A stretch of DNA of 64,000 nt from Acinetobacter sp. ANC 4862 (GTDB lineage Bacteria > Pseudomonadota > Gammaproteobacteria > Pseudomonadales > Moraxellaceae): positions 1 through 64,000 of the forward strand of contig NZ_SJXH01000007.1 of the NCBI RefSeq assembly GCF_004336635.1, read 5' to 3'. The position numbers were made by a program, and so were the translations under genes. Of the stretch, positions 9,181 through 19,872 are shown one piece after another (the first letter of the stretch is position 1; every line of letters starts with the position of its first letter). The notes under the pieces are model-generated. The model searched no databases, was not told where the DNA came from, and was given only the letters and a program-made list of their open reading frames with translations.

Positions 9181-9483
9181 CTAAAGCGTATGCTGTAAAT
9201 GTTGTAAAAACTCTTCGATCAGCGCTTCATTACGTGAGAAATAAGACCATTGCCCATATTTAGTAACATGAATCAGTCCTGCCTGTTGCAGCACCGATAA
9301 ATGATTGGACATGGTCGATTGAGAGATATCGGCAATTTTTTCCATCTGCCCTGCGCACACGCCACGACTAAAATCTGTTCCACATTCTTCAACAGAAATA
9401 TAGCGTTCAGGTTCTTTTAAACATTGCAGAATCTGACGTCTAATCGGGTTGGCTAAGGCTTTATAAATTGCTTCTGTGTCCAT
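9181..9483 (-). CDS. ArsR/SmtB-family transcriptional repressor
   Basis: 100 residues forming one winged helix-turn-helix: ALANPIRRQILQCL at the N-terminus, recognition helix ISQSTMSNHLSVLQQAGLI (about 53-71), and wing VTKYGQWSYFSRN. It carries Cys21, Cys34 and Cys43 in an insertion ahead of the recognition helix (EECGTDFSRGVCAG), not the CxC metal site of classical ArsR. A thiol-based response is therefore a reasonable inference. First gene of an apparent operon with the Old Yellow Enzyme, preceded by two palindromes that fit an autoregulated operator. Confidence 0.9.
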   Translation of the reverse strand: MDTEAIYKALANPIRRQILQCLKEPERYISVEECGTDFSRGVCAGQMEKIADISQSTMSNHLSVLQQAGLIHVTKYGQWSYFSRNEALIEEFLQHLQHTL

Positions 9484-9529
9484 CTCATTTCACTCATGTT
9501 CATGATCAGCACCTTACCTAGAATCATTA

Positions 9530-9570
9530 TATCGAATTTATACGATATTAATATCGAAATTTATCGATAT
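9530..9570. promoter_or_regulatory. Paired ArsR-type operator palindromes
   Basis: Two inverted repeats of the same type lie 46-90 bases upstream of the arsR start. They are TATCG-N8-CGATA (9530-9547) and ATATCG-N8-CGATAT (9551-9570), separated by three bases. The shared half-site ATATCG and constant 8-bp spacer suggest two adjacent dimer sites. Position and symmetry suit repression of the arsR-reductase operon; binding is inferred. Confidence 0.65.
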
Positions 9571-9675
9571 TATATATTCATTTTGTAAATTGCTGCAATC
9601 TTGTACAAATTCACTCTATTCTAACATTGTCTGATCAATGGGTTGGATGAACTCGCATCACCCAATTTTAAAGCT

Positions 9676-9704
9676 AAAAAAACAGAGGACCGGCCTCTGT
9701 TTTT
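9676..9704 (-). terminator. Intrinsic terminator of prfB
   Basis: CAGAGG-accgg-CCTCTG (9683-9699), flanked by A and T runs. On the minus strand it is followed by TTTTTTTAGC. It lies just past the prfB stop at 9717. Confidence 0.85.
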
Positions 9705-9716
9705 CCAGCAATAAAC

Positions 9717-10812
9717 TTATAAACCCTGTTTTAAACTGGCTTCAATAAATTTATCCAGATCACCATCGAGGACTGCACCGGTGTTCGAGCTTTCCACACT
9801 GGTACGCAAGTCTTTAATCCGTGAGTCATCCAGTACGTATGAACGAATCTGGCTGCCCCAACCGATATCAGACTTGGTATCTTCCAGTGCCTGCGCAGCA
9901 TCGGTACGCTTTTTCATCTCTAATTCATAGAGTTTTGCACGTAACTGTTTCCAGGCATGGTCACGGTTGGCATGTTGTGAACGCTGGTTCTGACATGCCA
10001 CCACAATACCTGTTGGTGCATGGGTTAAACGTACTGCAGAGTCGGTTTTGTTAATATGCTGACCACCGGCACCCGATGCACGATAGGTATCGGTACGGAC
10101 ATCTGCCGGATTGATATCAATTTCGATGTTGTCATCGATTTCAGGTGATACAAAAACTGCAGAGAATGAAGTATGACGACGGTTACCCGAGTCAAATGGC
10201 GATTTACGCACTAAACGGTGGACACCGGATTCGGTACGTAACCAGCCATAGGCATACTCGCCTTCTACACGAATGGTCGCCGATTTAATCCCGGCAACAT
10301 CACCGTCAGATTCTTCCATCAATTCTGCTTTAAAGCCGTGACGTTCAATCCAGCGCATATACATACGAAGCAACATGGATGCCCAGTCTTGTGCTTCCGT
10401 ACCACCCGAACCGGCCTGAATTTCCACATAACATGGGTTCGGATCCATTGGATTACTGAACATACGACGGAATTCAAGTTTTGCCAGTTCCGATTCAGAC
10501 GCATCTAACTCTGCTTGTACATCTTCAAGCAAGCTTTCGTCGTCTGCTTCAACCGCTAAATCAAGCAGCGCTTGCGCGTCTTCAAGCTGTGTTGATAAAC
10601 CTTCAAGCACATTTAATACGTTTTCAAGCTCGCCTTTTTCTTTGGCCATCGCTTGCGCACGACTTTGATCATTCCAGATTGCTGGATCTTCTAACTCGCG
10701 GAGAACCTCTTCTAAACGCTCTTTTTTCAGATCGTAGTCAAAGATACCCCCGTAGTGTTTGACCACGGTCGTTTAAGTCTTTTAATTGGTTTAGATAAGG
10801 ATTAATTTCCAC
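9717..10812 (-). CDS. prfB: Peptide chain release factor 2 (programmed +1 frameshift)
   Basis: Release factor 2, which ends translation at UGA and UAA. The main frame encodes the coiled-coil domain 1, the SPF anticodon-like tripeptide ([15 protein letters not shown]) and the GGQ loop ([18 protein letters not shown]). The first 24 codons are in another frame, starting at GTG 10812 ([17 protein letters not shown]...) and ending ...RGYL at CTT-TGA (10738-10743). A +1 slip there joins it to [12 protein letters not shown]. The result is a 364-residue protein, close to E. coli RF2. An annotation starting inside the second frame would lose the true N-terminus. Confidence 0.95.
10737..10752 (-). promoter_or_regulatory. 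prfB autoregulatory +1 frameshift site
   Basis: On the minus strand the order is CGG GGG TAT CTT TGA C: a Shine-Dalgarno-like GGGGG three bases before the slippery CTT, then an in-frame UGA followed by C, a poor termination context. This is the canonical RF2 frameshift cassette. Low RF2 slows termination at this UGA and favours the slip. Confidence 0.95.
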
Positions 10813-10994
10813 GTGAATTACTCTCAATCAGAATATTAGGCTTAAATAGCCATCAATTATAACACAGAGCATGGATGCAATTTTAGAGGGCAGAGATGCA
10901 ATAACAGTTGACCAAAATGTCTTTTTTATAAACAATTCGCATGTTTTTTATACATTATTACAATTTTATTACAACAATAACCTTTGGGGGTTTT

Positions 10995-11807
10995 ATGAAA
11001 CGCACTCTATTAGCGCTTGATCTTGCTGCAATTGCTTCTTCAAGTTTTGCTTATAATGCTCAATTAGATGGTGGCTTCACCTACACTGATCATGATGATA
11101 ATTTTACCGATACAGACAATCAGTTTGAGCTAAAGGGTACTTTTTACTTTAATCCGGTTTCTACTAAAAATGCACCTCTTAATGAAGCCGCATTTTTAGG
11201 TCATAACAGCAATGCTTATCTTGGCTATACCTACAACTATTTAGAAAGCAAAACTATTTTAGCTACAAAATCTGAAGCTGATTTACATACAATTTATGGT
11301 GGAATTGAATATTTTATTGAACAATTTTATTTAAATGGTGAATTAGGTTTTGGTCAGAGTGAAATCAAAGTGACCTCTCCTTTGGGGAATGTCACTCACG
11401 ATTCTGATGTTACAACTTATCGTGCATTAGTCGGTTATATGCCTGTATCGAATTTATTATTGGCGGCAGGTATTGATGGCTATCAAGGCGATAGTGACTT
11501 GGAAGATAATCGCTTCGCAGTACGTGCAAAATATGTAGCACCCATGGATCAAGGTCAATTTTTAAATCTGGAAGCTGACGGTGCATTTTGCGATGAAGAT
11601 GAAGTGACCCTTGCTGCAGACTACTATTTCGACCGGGCTTTCAGCTTAGGTGCAGCTTATAATATTCAAGATGATGGCGAAGACGATGTTGATTTTTTCG
11701 CCATTCTTTCTAAATATTTCATTAATTCTAACTTTGCAGTGGGTGGTGAAGTTGGTTTTGGTAATGATATTCAAGCATTCAATATCAATGCAACTTATCG
11801 TTTTTAA
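10995..11807 (+). CDS. Outer-membrane beta-barrel protein, copy 1 of 3 (putative porin)
   Basis: 270 residues from ATG 10995, which has GGGGG five bases upstream; an 18-codon extension to an earlier ATG is in frame but lacks a ribosome site. A signal peptide (KRTLLALDLAAIASSSFA) is followed by alternating beta strands and a C-terminal aromatic residue (NINATYRF), typical of BAM substrates. It shares with the next two genes the block TFYFNPVSTKNAPLNEAAFL, a VGYMPVSNLLLAAG segment and a C-terminal YxF. The family looks like the Acinetobacter putative porin group (Porin_7-like); substrate unknown. This copy is the most diverged, with an atypical signal peptide containing an Asp. Confidence 0.75.
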   Translation: MKRTLLALDLAAIASSSFAYNAQLDGGFTYTDHDDNFTDTDNQFELKGTFYFNPVSTKNAPLNEAAFLGHNSNAYLGYTYNYLESKTILATKSEADLHTIYGGIEYFIEQFYLNGELGFGQSEIKVTSPLGNVTHDSDVTTYRALVGYMPVSNLLLAAGIDGYQGDSDLEDNRFAVRAKYVAPMDQGQFLNLEADGAFCDEDEVTLAADYYFDRAFSLGAAYNIQDDGEDDVDFFAILSKYFINSNFAVGGEVGFGNDIQAFNINATYRF

Positions 11808-11838
11808 TTGAAAAAAAAGCACTCAAATGAATACTTAA

Positions 11839-11867
11839 AAACACGCTCAATTGAGGGTGTTTTTTTA
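11839..11867 (+). terminator. Intrinsic terminator after porin copy 1
   Basis: ACACgCTCAA / TTGAGgGTGT (11841-11860), then seven T. The 323-base gap to the next porin gene otherwise holds AT-rich DNA and the promoter-like pair at 12048-12075. Confidence 0.85.
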
Positions 11868-12047
11868 TGGTTAACTCATTATTATGTTACGAAATACTTA
11901 AAATTTTATTAAAAATTCACATAAATCCATTAACTCTCCACAATTTTAATAAAACAAAACATTTTAATATTCTTATATTTTTCAAATATTTATTAAATAT
12001 TAATTACACAACATTACGTTAGAAACATTTCTGTAACTTTCCATGGA

Positions 12048-12075
12048 TTGACCTGGTTTTGTTTTGCTCTAGACT
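12048..12075 (+). promoter_or_regulatory. Candidate sigma-70 promoter of porin copy 2
   Basis: TTGACC (12048-12053), 16 bases, TAGACT (12070-12075), about 55 bases upstream of the start codon. A match by eye, not proven. Confidence 0.5.
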
Positions 12076-12130
12076 GAAAGTTGTAACAAAAAATGTATTA
12101 ATTTTAAACGAAATTTGAGGGGTAGTATCC

Positions 12131-12910
12131 ATGAAAAAATTAGCCATTGCTTCAGCACTTCTTTCTGCTCTAGCTATTACGGGTACAGCAGCACATGCTT
12201 ATCAGGCAGAAGTCGGTGCATCTGCAGGACTGATTGATCCTGATAATGGTAGCTCAAGCGGCTCTTTCGGTGTTGATGGCACCTACTACTTTAATCCGGT
12301 TCAAACCCGTAATGCTCCATTAGCCGAAGCAGCTTTCCTTGATCGTGCCAGTAACGTCAGCGCACAATATCAATATGATGAAGTCGGTGATACTGAAGCA
12401 CATACTTATGGTGTAGGTGCAGAATACTTTGTACCTAATTCAGATTTTTACTTAAGTGGTAACGTGAATGGTCATGATCTTAAAGATAACGATGATCTAG
12501 ACAATGATTTAACCACTTATGCTGCAGAAGTGGGTTATTTACCCGCACCTGGCCTGTTAATCGCCGCTGGTGTAAAAGGTTGGGATAATGACGTTGATGA
12601 CGGCGTAGATCCAACATTACGTGCTAAATATGTCACCACACTCAGCAACGGTAAAGACATTAACTTGGAAGCCGGTGCCGCTTTTGGTGATCTAGATGAA
12701 TATAATCTGGCAGCAGATTACTTTATTGATAAAACCATGAGCGTAGGCGTCGATTATCAAAGTAATGATATTTGGGATCAAAATGAATTCGGCGTGAGTG
12801 CACGTAAATTCTTTACCCCTCAAGTCAGCCTTGAAGGCCGTGTAGGTTTTGGTGAATACGGTAATAACGACTACAACAAATTTGGTGTAGCCGCAAAATA
12901 CCGCTTCTAA
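12131..12910 (+). CDS. Outer-membrane beta-barrel protein, copy 2 of 3 (putative porin)
   Basis: 259 residues with a clean Sec signal peptide (KKLAIASALLSALAITGTAAHA) and GAGGGG nine bases before ATG. The mature part is acidic (many Asp) and strand-rich. It shares YYFNPVQTRNAPLAEAAFL, VGYLPAPGLLIAAG, LRAKYVTTL and the C-terminal VAAKYRF with its neighbours. Probably an outer-membrane channel. Codon use is less AT-rich than copy 1. It has its own promoter-like sequence and terminator, so the copies are probably transcribed separately. Confidence 0.8.
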   Translation: MKKLAIASALLSALAITGTAAHAYQAEVGASAGLIDPDNGSSSGSFGVDGTYYFNPVQTRNAPLAEAAFLDRASNVSAQYQYDEVGDTEAHTYGVGAEYFVPNSDFYLSGNVNGHDLKDNDDLDNDLTTYAAEVGYLPAPGLLIAAGVKGWDNDVDDGVDPTLRAKYVTTLSNGKDINLEAGAAFGDLDEYNLAADYFIDKTMSVGVDYQSNDIWDQNEFGVSARKFFTPQVSLEGRVGFGEYGNNDYNKFGVAAKYRF

Positions 12911-12935
12911 TCTCAACTCAAAATTAGTCAGTTAT

Positions 12936-12963
12936 AAAAAACCCATCTTCGGATGGGTTTTTG
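12936..12963 (+). terminator. Intrinsic terminator after porin copy 2
   Basis: AAACCCATC-ttcg-GATGGGTTT with a T run, a stable UUCG tetraloop hairpin, 26 bases past the stop. Confidence 0.9.
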
Positions 12964-12997
12964 CACTTCTAATAGGCGTTTAGGTATTTTTTGCACA

Positions 12998-13025
12998 TTG
13001 ACGGTGCGATTAATAGCTGTACAAT
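12998..13025 (+). promoter_or_regulatory. Candidate sigma-70 promoter of porin copy 3
   Basis: TTGACG (12998-13003), 16 bases, TACAAT (13020-13025), leaving a leader of about 50 bases before the ATG at 13081. Confidence 0.55.
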
Positions 13026-13080
13026 CTGTTACAACTGTTCATCAAACAGTCATATTTTTATAATAAAGAGAGAAATCTAA

Positions 13081-13884
13081 ATGCTTAAAAAACTTGCTCT
13101 TGCTACAGCGCTTTTGGCTGGTCTAGGAACTGCACACGCTTATCAAGCTGAACTTAACGTAGGCTATGAAAATACTGACTTTGACGATGTTAGTGGGGAT
13201 TTAGATACTTTCTTCATCAATGGCAAATATTACCTAAATGGCGTTCAAGTTAAAAATGCTCCTCTTGCTGAAGCAGCATTCTTAGATAAAGCCAGCAATA
13301 TTGGTTTAGGTTATGCCAATGCAAGTGGTGATGGGGATGAAGATATTGATGTTTTTGGTGTAAGCGGTGAGTTTTTTATTCCAAATACCCAATTCTATGT
13401 AAGCAGTGCAATTAACCAAGTTGACTTTGGTGATGATGACAATACTGGTTATGCATTTGAAGTCGGCTATCTACCAATCAATGGCTTATTATTAGCTGTA
13501 GGTGCAGCAGATGAAAATGTAGACCCTGTTCAAGTGGCTAATTATGGTTTTGTACCTAATCTTTTAAATGCAGTCACTGTAGGTGATGATACAGCAGTAT
13601 CTCTACGGGCAAAATATGTGACTCAGATTGGTAACCATTATACCAATTTCGAAGGTTTAACTTATTTTGGTGATGAAACGACTTACCGTTTAGCTGCTGA
13701 TCTTTATATCGATCCAACACTGGGTGTTGGTGTATCAATTGCAGATTCTACTGAAGATAATTCAGATACAATATTTGGTTTACGGGCACAAAAATTCTTT
13801 ACTCCAACGATTGCTGCTGGTTTAAATTATACGACCACTGATGGCGTAGATTCATTCGGTATCAATGGTACTTTCCGCTTCTAA
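13081..13884 (+). CDS. Outer-membrane beta-barrel protein, copy 3 of 3 (putative porin)
   Basis: 267 residues with a signal peptide (LKKLALATALLAGLGTAHA) and an AGAG ribosome site. The same family blocks are present: YYLNGVQVKNAPLAEAAFL, VGYLPINGLLLAVG, SLRAKYVTQIG, LAADLYIDPTLGVGVS and a C-terminal NGTFRF ending in Phe. It differs from copy 2 by an insertion of about 20 residues after the VGAADENVDPVQ stretch. Likely an outer-membrane pore of the same type; specificity cannot be read from sequence. Confidence 0.8.
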   Translation: MLKKLALATALLAGLGTAHAYQAELNVGYENTDFDDVSGDLDTFFINGKYYLNGVQVKNAPLAEAAFLDKASNIGLGYANASGDGDEDIDVFGVSGEFFIPNTQFYVSSAINQVDFGDDDNTGYAFEVGYLPINGLLLAVGAADENVDPVQVANYGFVPNLLNAVTVGDDTAVSLRAKYVTQIGNHYTNFEGLTYFGDETTYRLAADLYIDPTLGVGVSIADSTEDNSDTIFGLRAQKFFTPTIAAGLNYTTTDGVDSFGINGTFRF

Positions 13885-13900
13885 TTCCCAGATTAAAAGC

Positions 13901-13932
13901 AAAAAAAACCGTTCAATTGAGCGGTTTTTTTA
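13901..13932. terminator. Bidirectional terminator between porin copy 3 and recJ
   Basis: AACCGtTCAA / TTGAgCGGTT with A8 on the left and T7 on the right. It serves both the plus-strand porin and the minus-strand recJ operon, whose stop is at 13939. Confidence 0.9.
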
Positions 13933-13938
13933 CTGAAA

Positions 13939-15642
13939 TCATTGTTCCAGATGTGCAATCCGCATCTGTAGGCTGACATTGCCATTAAATTCATTTTTAT
14001 CGAGCTCATACACCAGTCGAACACTATCTTGCATGGCATCAAATTCGAATTTTTCACTGGCATTAAAGGCAATCGCTTCCACAATTTGACCATTTTCCAA
14101 AGCCAAACGCAGTTTTAAATGGGTTTCTTTTAACCAGCGATAATCTAAGACTTTGAATACACCTTCAAAAATCGGTGATGGAAATTTTTGTCCCCACGGC
14201 GTTAGATTTTGCAGCAGATCGACGGTGTCAATTTGAAAAGTTGCGGTCGGCAATTCACCATCGGTCCATAAGGTGGCATGAAACAGCGATTCATCCATAG
14301 TCGAGATGAGTTGCTCAAAAGCCTGTTTGAATTCTTCAAAATGCTGTTTCTGAATCGTTAAACCTGCTGCTGCGGCATGTCCACCAAAGTGACTGACTAA
14401 ATGTGGATGTTGTTCCGCAATCAGTTCAATCGCATCTCGAATATGCACGCCTTCAATTGAGCGTGCAGAACCTTTGATATGAATGCCATCATCATCTGCC
14501 GCAAAAACGATGCTCGGACGATGAAACTGTTCTTTCAGACGACCCGCAACAATACCAATCACGCCTTGATGCCAATGTGGTTCAAATAAAATTAAAGCTG
14601 CAGGTAAATCTGCCTGATCCAATTGCAAGGTTGCTAATTCAGATAAAGCCTCTTGTTTCATCTGCGCTTCAACCTGGCGACGTTCAACATTGAGCTGATT
14701 CAACTGCTGTGCCAATGGATAGGCAGTTTGCATATCGCTCGCCATGAGACATTCAATCCCAATGTCCATGGTTTCCATACGCCCAGCGGCATTAATTCGA
14801 GGTCCAAGCACAAAGCCTAAATCTTGGGCTTTGAGTTGAGACGGTTCTCGTCCTGCAATATCAAGTAAAGCACTTATCCCGGCACGACATTGATTTTGCT
14901 GAATCCGTTTAACCCCGGCATCCACCAAGATCCGGTTGTTATAATCCAGACTTGCAACGTCTGCATAAGTACCCAGTGCAACCAGGTCTAAATACTGTGC
15001 AACCTTGGAAGTCGATTTTCCTGATTTACTTCGGTAACTCGACAGGTTGGCAAGCAAGTAAAATGCCACGCCTACCCCCGCCAAGGCCTTACTTGGAAAT
15101 TCACAGCCCAATTGATTTGGATTGACTACGGCTTCAGCTTTTGGGGTTTCTTTGGTGGTCAGATGGTGATCAGTAATAATCACCTGCATGCCATGCGCTT
15201 GGGCTTGCTCAACCCCTGCATGACTGGAAATACCGTTATCCACCGTAATCAACAGGTCTGGCTGATACTTGGTAAAAGCCAGGTCGGCAATTTTAGGGGT
15301 TAAACCGTAGCCATATTTAAAACGGTCAGGAACTAAATATTCAACATTGCCGCCCATATCTCGTAAAGCTAGAACCATCAATGCGGTGCTGGTTGCACCA
15401 TCGGCATCATAATCACCGACAATGACTATTTTCTTATTTTCATCAATGGCTTGATCCATAATTTGAATGGCTTGCTCTAAACCTTTCATATTTGGAGCGA
15501 GTAAATGTTTCAGTTTAAGTTCGAGTTCTTGTTCAGATTGCACACCACGGCGCGCTAAAATTTGCGCAATAAAGGGCGACACGCCCTGAATATTTTCAGG
15601 GCGTGTAATAAAAGGTCGTTGCTGAATCAGTGTTTTTGGCAT
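13939..15642 (-). CDS. recJ: Single-stranded-DNA-specific 5'-3' exonuclease RecJ
   Basis: 567 residues of the DHH phosphoesterase family. Motifs in order: IVGDYDADGATST (motif I), LITVDNGISS (II), VIITDHHLT (III, DHH), ALAGVGVAFYLL (IV), and the DHHA1 part with HFGGHAAAAGL. The OB-fold C-terminus follows. It degrades 5' single strands in RecF-pathway recombination, mismatch repair and base-excision repair. It starts immediately after the pdxH stop codon with no gap, so it is translationally coupled as the last gene of glmM-pdxH-recJ. Confidence 0.97.
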   Translation of the reverse strand: MPKTLIQQRPFITRPENIQGVSPFIAQILARRGVQSEQELELKLKHLLAPNMKGLEQAIQIMDQAIDENKKIVIVGDYDADGATSTALMVLALRDMGGNVEYLVPDRFKYGYGLTPKIADLAFTKYQPDLLITVDNGISSHAGVEQAQAHGMQVIITDHHLTTKETPKAEAVVNPNQLGCEFPSKALAGVGVAFYLLANLSSYRSKSGKSTSKVAQYLDLVALGTYADVASLDYNNRILVDAGVKRIQQNQCRAGISALLDIAGREPSQLKAQDLGFVLGPRINAAGRMETMDIGIECLMASDMQTAYPLAQQLNQLNVERRQVEAQMKQEALSELATLQLDQADLPAALILFEPHWHQGVIGIVAGRLKEQFHRPSIVFAADDDGIHIKGSARSIEGVHIRDAIELIAEQHPHLVSHFGGHAAAAGLTIQKQHFEEFKQAFEQLISTMDESLFHATLWTDGELPTATFQIDTVDLLQNLTPWGQKFPSPIFEGVFKVLDYRWLKETHLKLRLALENGQIVEAIAFNASEKFEFDAMQDSVRLVYELDKNEFNGNVSLQMRIAHLEQ

Positions 15643-16299
15643 TTAAGGCATGAGCCGTTGTAATTTCCATGTACCATCGATTCTTTCATAACTTAAGCGG
15701 TCATGTAAACGATTTGGACGACCTTGCCAAAATTCGTAATAGTCCGGCACCAAACGGTAGCCACCCCAGAATTCGGGTTTAGCCAACTCTGTTTTATCAC
15801 TTACCTGATCTTGCAAGGTTTGGAAACGTGTTTGTAATTCTTCACGACTGGCAATGACACCACTTTGTGGCGTGCTAATATGCGCTGCAATCTGGCTATC
15901 ACGTGGACGTTTATGATAATAGTCAGTCGATTCTTCTAAAGAGATCTTTTCAACTTTACCACTGACGCGAATTTGACGTTCCAGTTCAGGCCAATAAAAC
16001 AACAATTCCGCATATGGATTCGCAATTAAATCCAAGCCTTTTTGACTGTCATAATTACTATAAAAGTCATAACCCGCTTCAGTTGCGCCACGCAATAATA
16101 CGGTACGTACATGTGGACGACCTTGCGCATTTGCCGTTGCCAAATACATAGCATAGGGTTCATGCAATTTGGCTTCTAAAGAGGCGTTAAACCACGTTAG
16201 GAACTGCACATGTGGATTTTCATCCACGTGAGCTTCGTGTAATTCACCTTTTTGGTAACTTAAGCGAAGTTCACTCAAATCTTTAATTACATCATTCAT
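15643..16299 (-). CDS. pdxH: Pyridoxamine 5'-phosphate oxidase
   Basis: 218 residues, a normal length. FMN enzyme that oxidises pyridoxine or pyridoxamine 5'-phosphate to PLP. Family blocks are AMYLATANAQGRPHVRTVLLRG, FYSNYDSQKGLDL, FYWPELERQIRVSG and the C-terminal FWQGRPNRLHDR with the conserved R-x-H. It sits 9 bases after glmM and abuts recJ; no functional link among the three is obvious. Confidence 0.96.
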   Translation of the reverse strand: MNDVIKDLSELRLSYQKGELHEAHVDENPHVQFLTWFNASLEAKLHEPYAMYLATANAQGRPHVRTVLLRGATEAGYDFYSNYDSQKGLDLIANPYAELLFYWPELERQIRVSGKVEKISLEESTDYYHKRPRDSQIAAHISTPQSGVIASREELQTRFQTLQDQVSDKTELAKPEFWGGYRLVPDYYEFWQGRPNRLHDRLSYERIDGTWKLQRLMP

Positions 16300-16308
16300 A
16301 TTGTTACC

Positions 16309-17640
16309 TTAAGCAGCATTGGTACGGACAGCATCTGCAAGATGGTTGGCTAAATCCGTTACTTCCTGAAGATCATCACCTTCCACCATCACACGAATGA
16401 CAGGTTCAGTTCCTGATTTACGAATCAGTAAACGACCACGACCTTTCAGTTGTTGTTCAGCTTTTTCAAATTCAGTCAGCAGTGCAGGTACAGCATAGGG
16501 ATCAAACATTGCCTCTAAACGAACATTCACCAGTACATTGGGCAATAAATGGAAGTCTGCAACCAATTCATGTAGGGCTTTTTTCTGTTCAACCATAACA
16601 GTCAACACTTGCAAGGCTGCAATAATCGCGTCACCTGTGGTGCTCTTATCTAAGGTCAGAATATGCCCAGATGGTTCACCCCCAATTACCCAGCCATTGT
16701 CATCCAGTGCCTGCAACACATAACGGTCACCTACACTGGCACGTACAAATGGAACTTGCGCTTTTTCTAAAGCCAATTCAAGTGCCATATTGCTCATTAC
16801 GGTACCAACAATTCCTGCAGGTTTATGGTTGGCTTGTGTGGCAAGAATATAGAGGATGTTATCGCCATCAACTAACTGACCATTTTTATCGACCAAGACC
16901 ACCCGGTCTGCATCACCATCAAAGGCAATACCTAAATCTGCCTGATGTTCAACTACTGCATTTTGTAGGTTTTCCGGATGGGTTGAACCACAATTTTCAT
17001 TGATGTTTAAACCATTCGGTTCATTGTGAAGAGCAACAACAGTTGCACCCAATTCCTTAAATACCGAAGGACCTACGTTATAAGCTGCACCATTGGCACA
17101 GTCCACCACAATCTTTAAATTACTTAAATCAAAATGGTAAGGGAATGTTGATTTACAAAACTCAATATAACGACCGTTGGCATCTTTGACACGAACGCTT
17201 TTACCCAAGTTTGCGGTATCTTCAATTTTCAATTCTTTTTCAAGTTCTTGATTAATTGCGTCTTGAATTTCATCAGGCAATTTTTTTCCTTCACTTGAGA
17301 AGAACTTAATCCCATTATCAAAATAAGGGTTATGCGAAGCTGAAATCACAATGCCTAAACTGGCATGCATTGCACGAGTTAAATGTGCAATAGCCGGGGT
17401 TGGTAATGGACCCAATAAATGAACATAAACACCGGCAGCATTTAAACCTGCTTGTAGAGCTGATTCTAAAATATAGCCAGATAAACGGGTATCTTTACCC
17501 ATAACAACGATGGGTTTTTTCTTATTGCTCATTTGTTTTAAAACTTTACCTGCTGCAAAGCCCAACTTGAGCGCAAATTCAGGTGTAATTGGAAGCTCCC
17601 CAAACTTTCCACGAATACCATCTGTTCCAAAATAACTCAT
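16309..17640 (-). CDS. glmM: Phosphoglucosamine mutase
   Basis: 443 residues of the phosphohexomutase family. It converts GlcN-6-P to GlcN-1-P for UDP-GlcNAc, and hence for peptidoglycan and LPS. Visible: [14 protein letters not shown] at the start, active phosphoserine loop [13 protein letters not shown], metal loop FDGDADRV, sugar loop GGEPSGHI and phosphate loop [12 protein letters not shown]. First gene of the glmM-pdxH-recJ run. Confidence 0.97.
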   Translation of the reverse strand: MSYFGTDGIRGKFGELPITPEFALKLGFAAGKVLKQMSNKKKPIVVMGKDTRLSGYILESALQAGLNAAGVYVHLLGPLPTPAIAHLTRAMHASLGIVISASHNPYFDNGIKFFSSEGKKLPDEIQDAINQELEKELKIEDTANLGKSVRVKDANGRYIEFCKSTFPYHFDLSNLKIVVDCANGAAYNVGPSVFKELGATVVALHNEPNGLNINENCGSTHPENLQNAVVEHQADLGIAFDGDADRVVLVDKNGQLVDGDNILYILATQANHKPAGIVGTVMSNMALELALEKAQVPFVRASVGDRYVLQALDDNGWVIGGEPSGHILTLDKSTTGDAIIAALQVLTVMVEQKKALHELVADFHLLPNVLVNVRLEAMFDPYAVPALLTEFEKAEQQLKGRGRLLIRKSGTEPVIRVMVEGDDLQEVTDLANHLADAVRTNAA

Positions 17641-17709
17641 TTTTTACTCACTTTTTATACATTTATGGGGGACATTGAGCATCCCATTTTGCTGTAAATA
17701 CTTTACACC

Positions 17710-17746
17710 AAAATCAAAAAAGCCGTCATATAAATGACGGCTTTTC
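17710..17746 (-). terminator. Intrinsic terminator of guaB
   Basis: AAGCCGTCAT (17720-17729) and ATGACGGCTT (17734-17743) form a 10-bp stem, followed on the minus strand by TTTTTTGATTTT. Confidence 0.9.
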
Positions 17747-17766
17747 ATAGCTTGGATTACTAAAAA

Positions 17767-19263
<1,497 letters not shown>

Positions 19264-19410
19264 TTATAAACAAAAAAAACAGTTTTATTCATGTTAATTT
19301 CAAACAGCAATGCAAAATAAATTTGCATTGCTGAAGATTTACGATGTTTTCTTGTTCAAAAACAGTAACTCTGCTGCATTACGATGCTTAAGGTTTAATT
19401 TTATCTACTA

Positions 19411-19776
19411 TTAAACGACCTGATCAAAATTATCATCATTGATCGGTTCTGCTGTTTCGATGGGTATAAATGGAATCATATTGTAGGCACGGCGGGCTTT
19501 ATTACATTGCTCATCGGCGATTTGCACTTCTTTGCAACTGGAACTGCGCACTGTATAAATTGCACAACTGACCTGTTCACCAATTTTCCCCTCGAGCGCT
19601 ACACAATAAGGCTGTGCCTGATTGGTGCCTTGCATACATGAATATACCGCAGTGAGCGGTTCAGTATACTGCTCGGGTATGGGAATGCCTTCCGCCCAAT
19701 AGAATGAAACTCGGAAATGAGCACAACATGCTCCACAACTCAAACACGCATCCTGCGTAGCGACTTGAGACAACAT
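19411..19776 (-). CDS. YkgJ family zinc/iron-chelating cysteine-cluster protein
   Basis: 121 residues beginning MLSQVATQDACLSCGACC. The CxxCxxCC cluster at the N-terminus, followed by three more spaced cysteines (in YCVALEG, VSCAIY and SSCKEV), is the mark of the YkgJ/CxxCxxCC family, thought to bind zinc or an Fe-S cluster. Function unknown. It is 97 bases downstream of the ODP-type gene on the same strand, so they could share a transcript. Confidence 0.8.
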   Translation of the reverse strand: MLSQVATQDACLSCGACCAHFRVSFYWAEGIPIPEQYTEPLTAVYSCMQGTNQAQPYCVALEGKIGEQVSCAIYTVRSSSCKEVQIADEQCNKARRAYNMIPFIPIETAEPINDDNFDQVV

Positions 19777-19872
19777 TTCTTAAATTCTCGTCATCAAAGG
19801 TTTAATTTTTAGCGAGAAATTTTAAAAAATGTTGCTTTTATACGCAAGAAAAATCAGTGAACAGCAGAGATT

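Noticed and set aside
13059..13064. TATAAT just upstream of porin copy 3
   Set aside because: It lies only 16 bases before the ATG, leaving no room for leader and ribosome site; the TTGACG-N16-TACAAT pair further upstream fits better.
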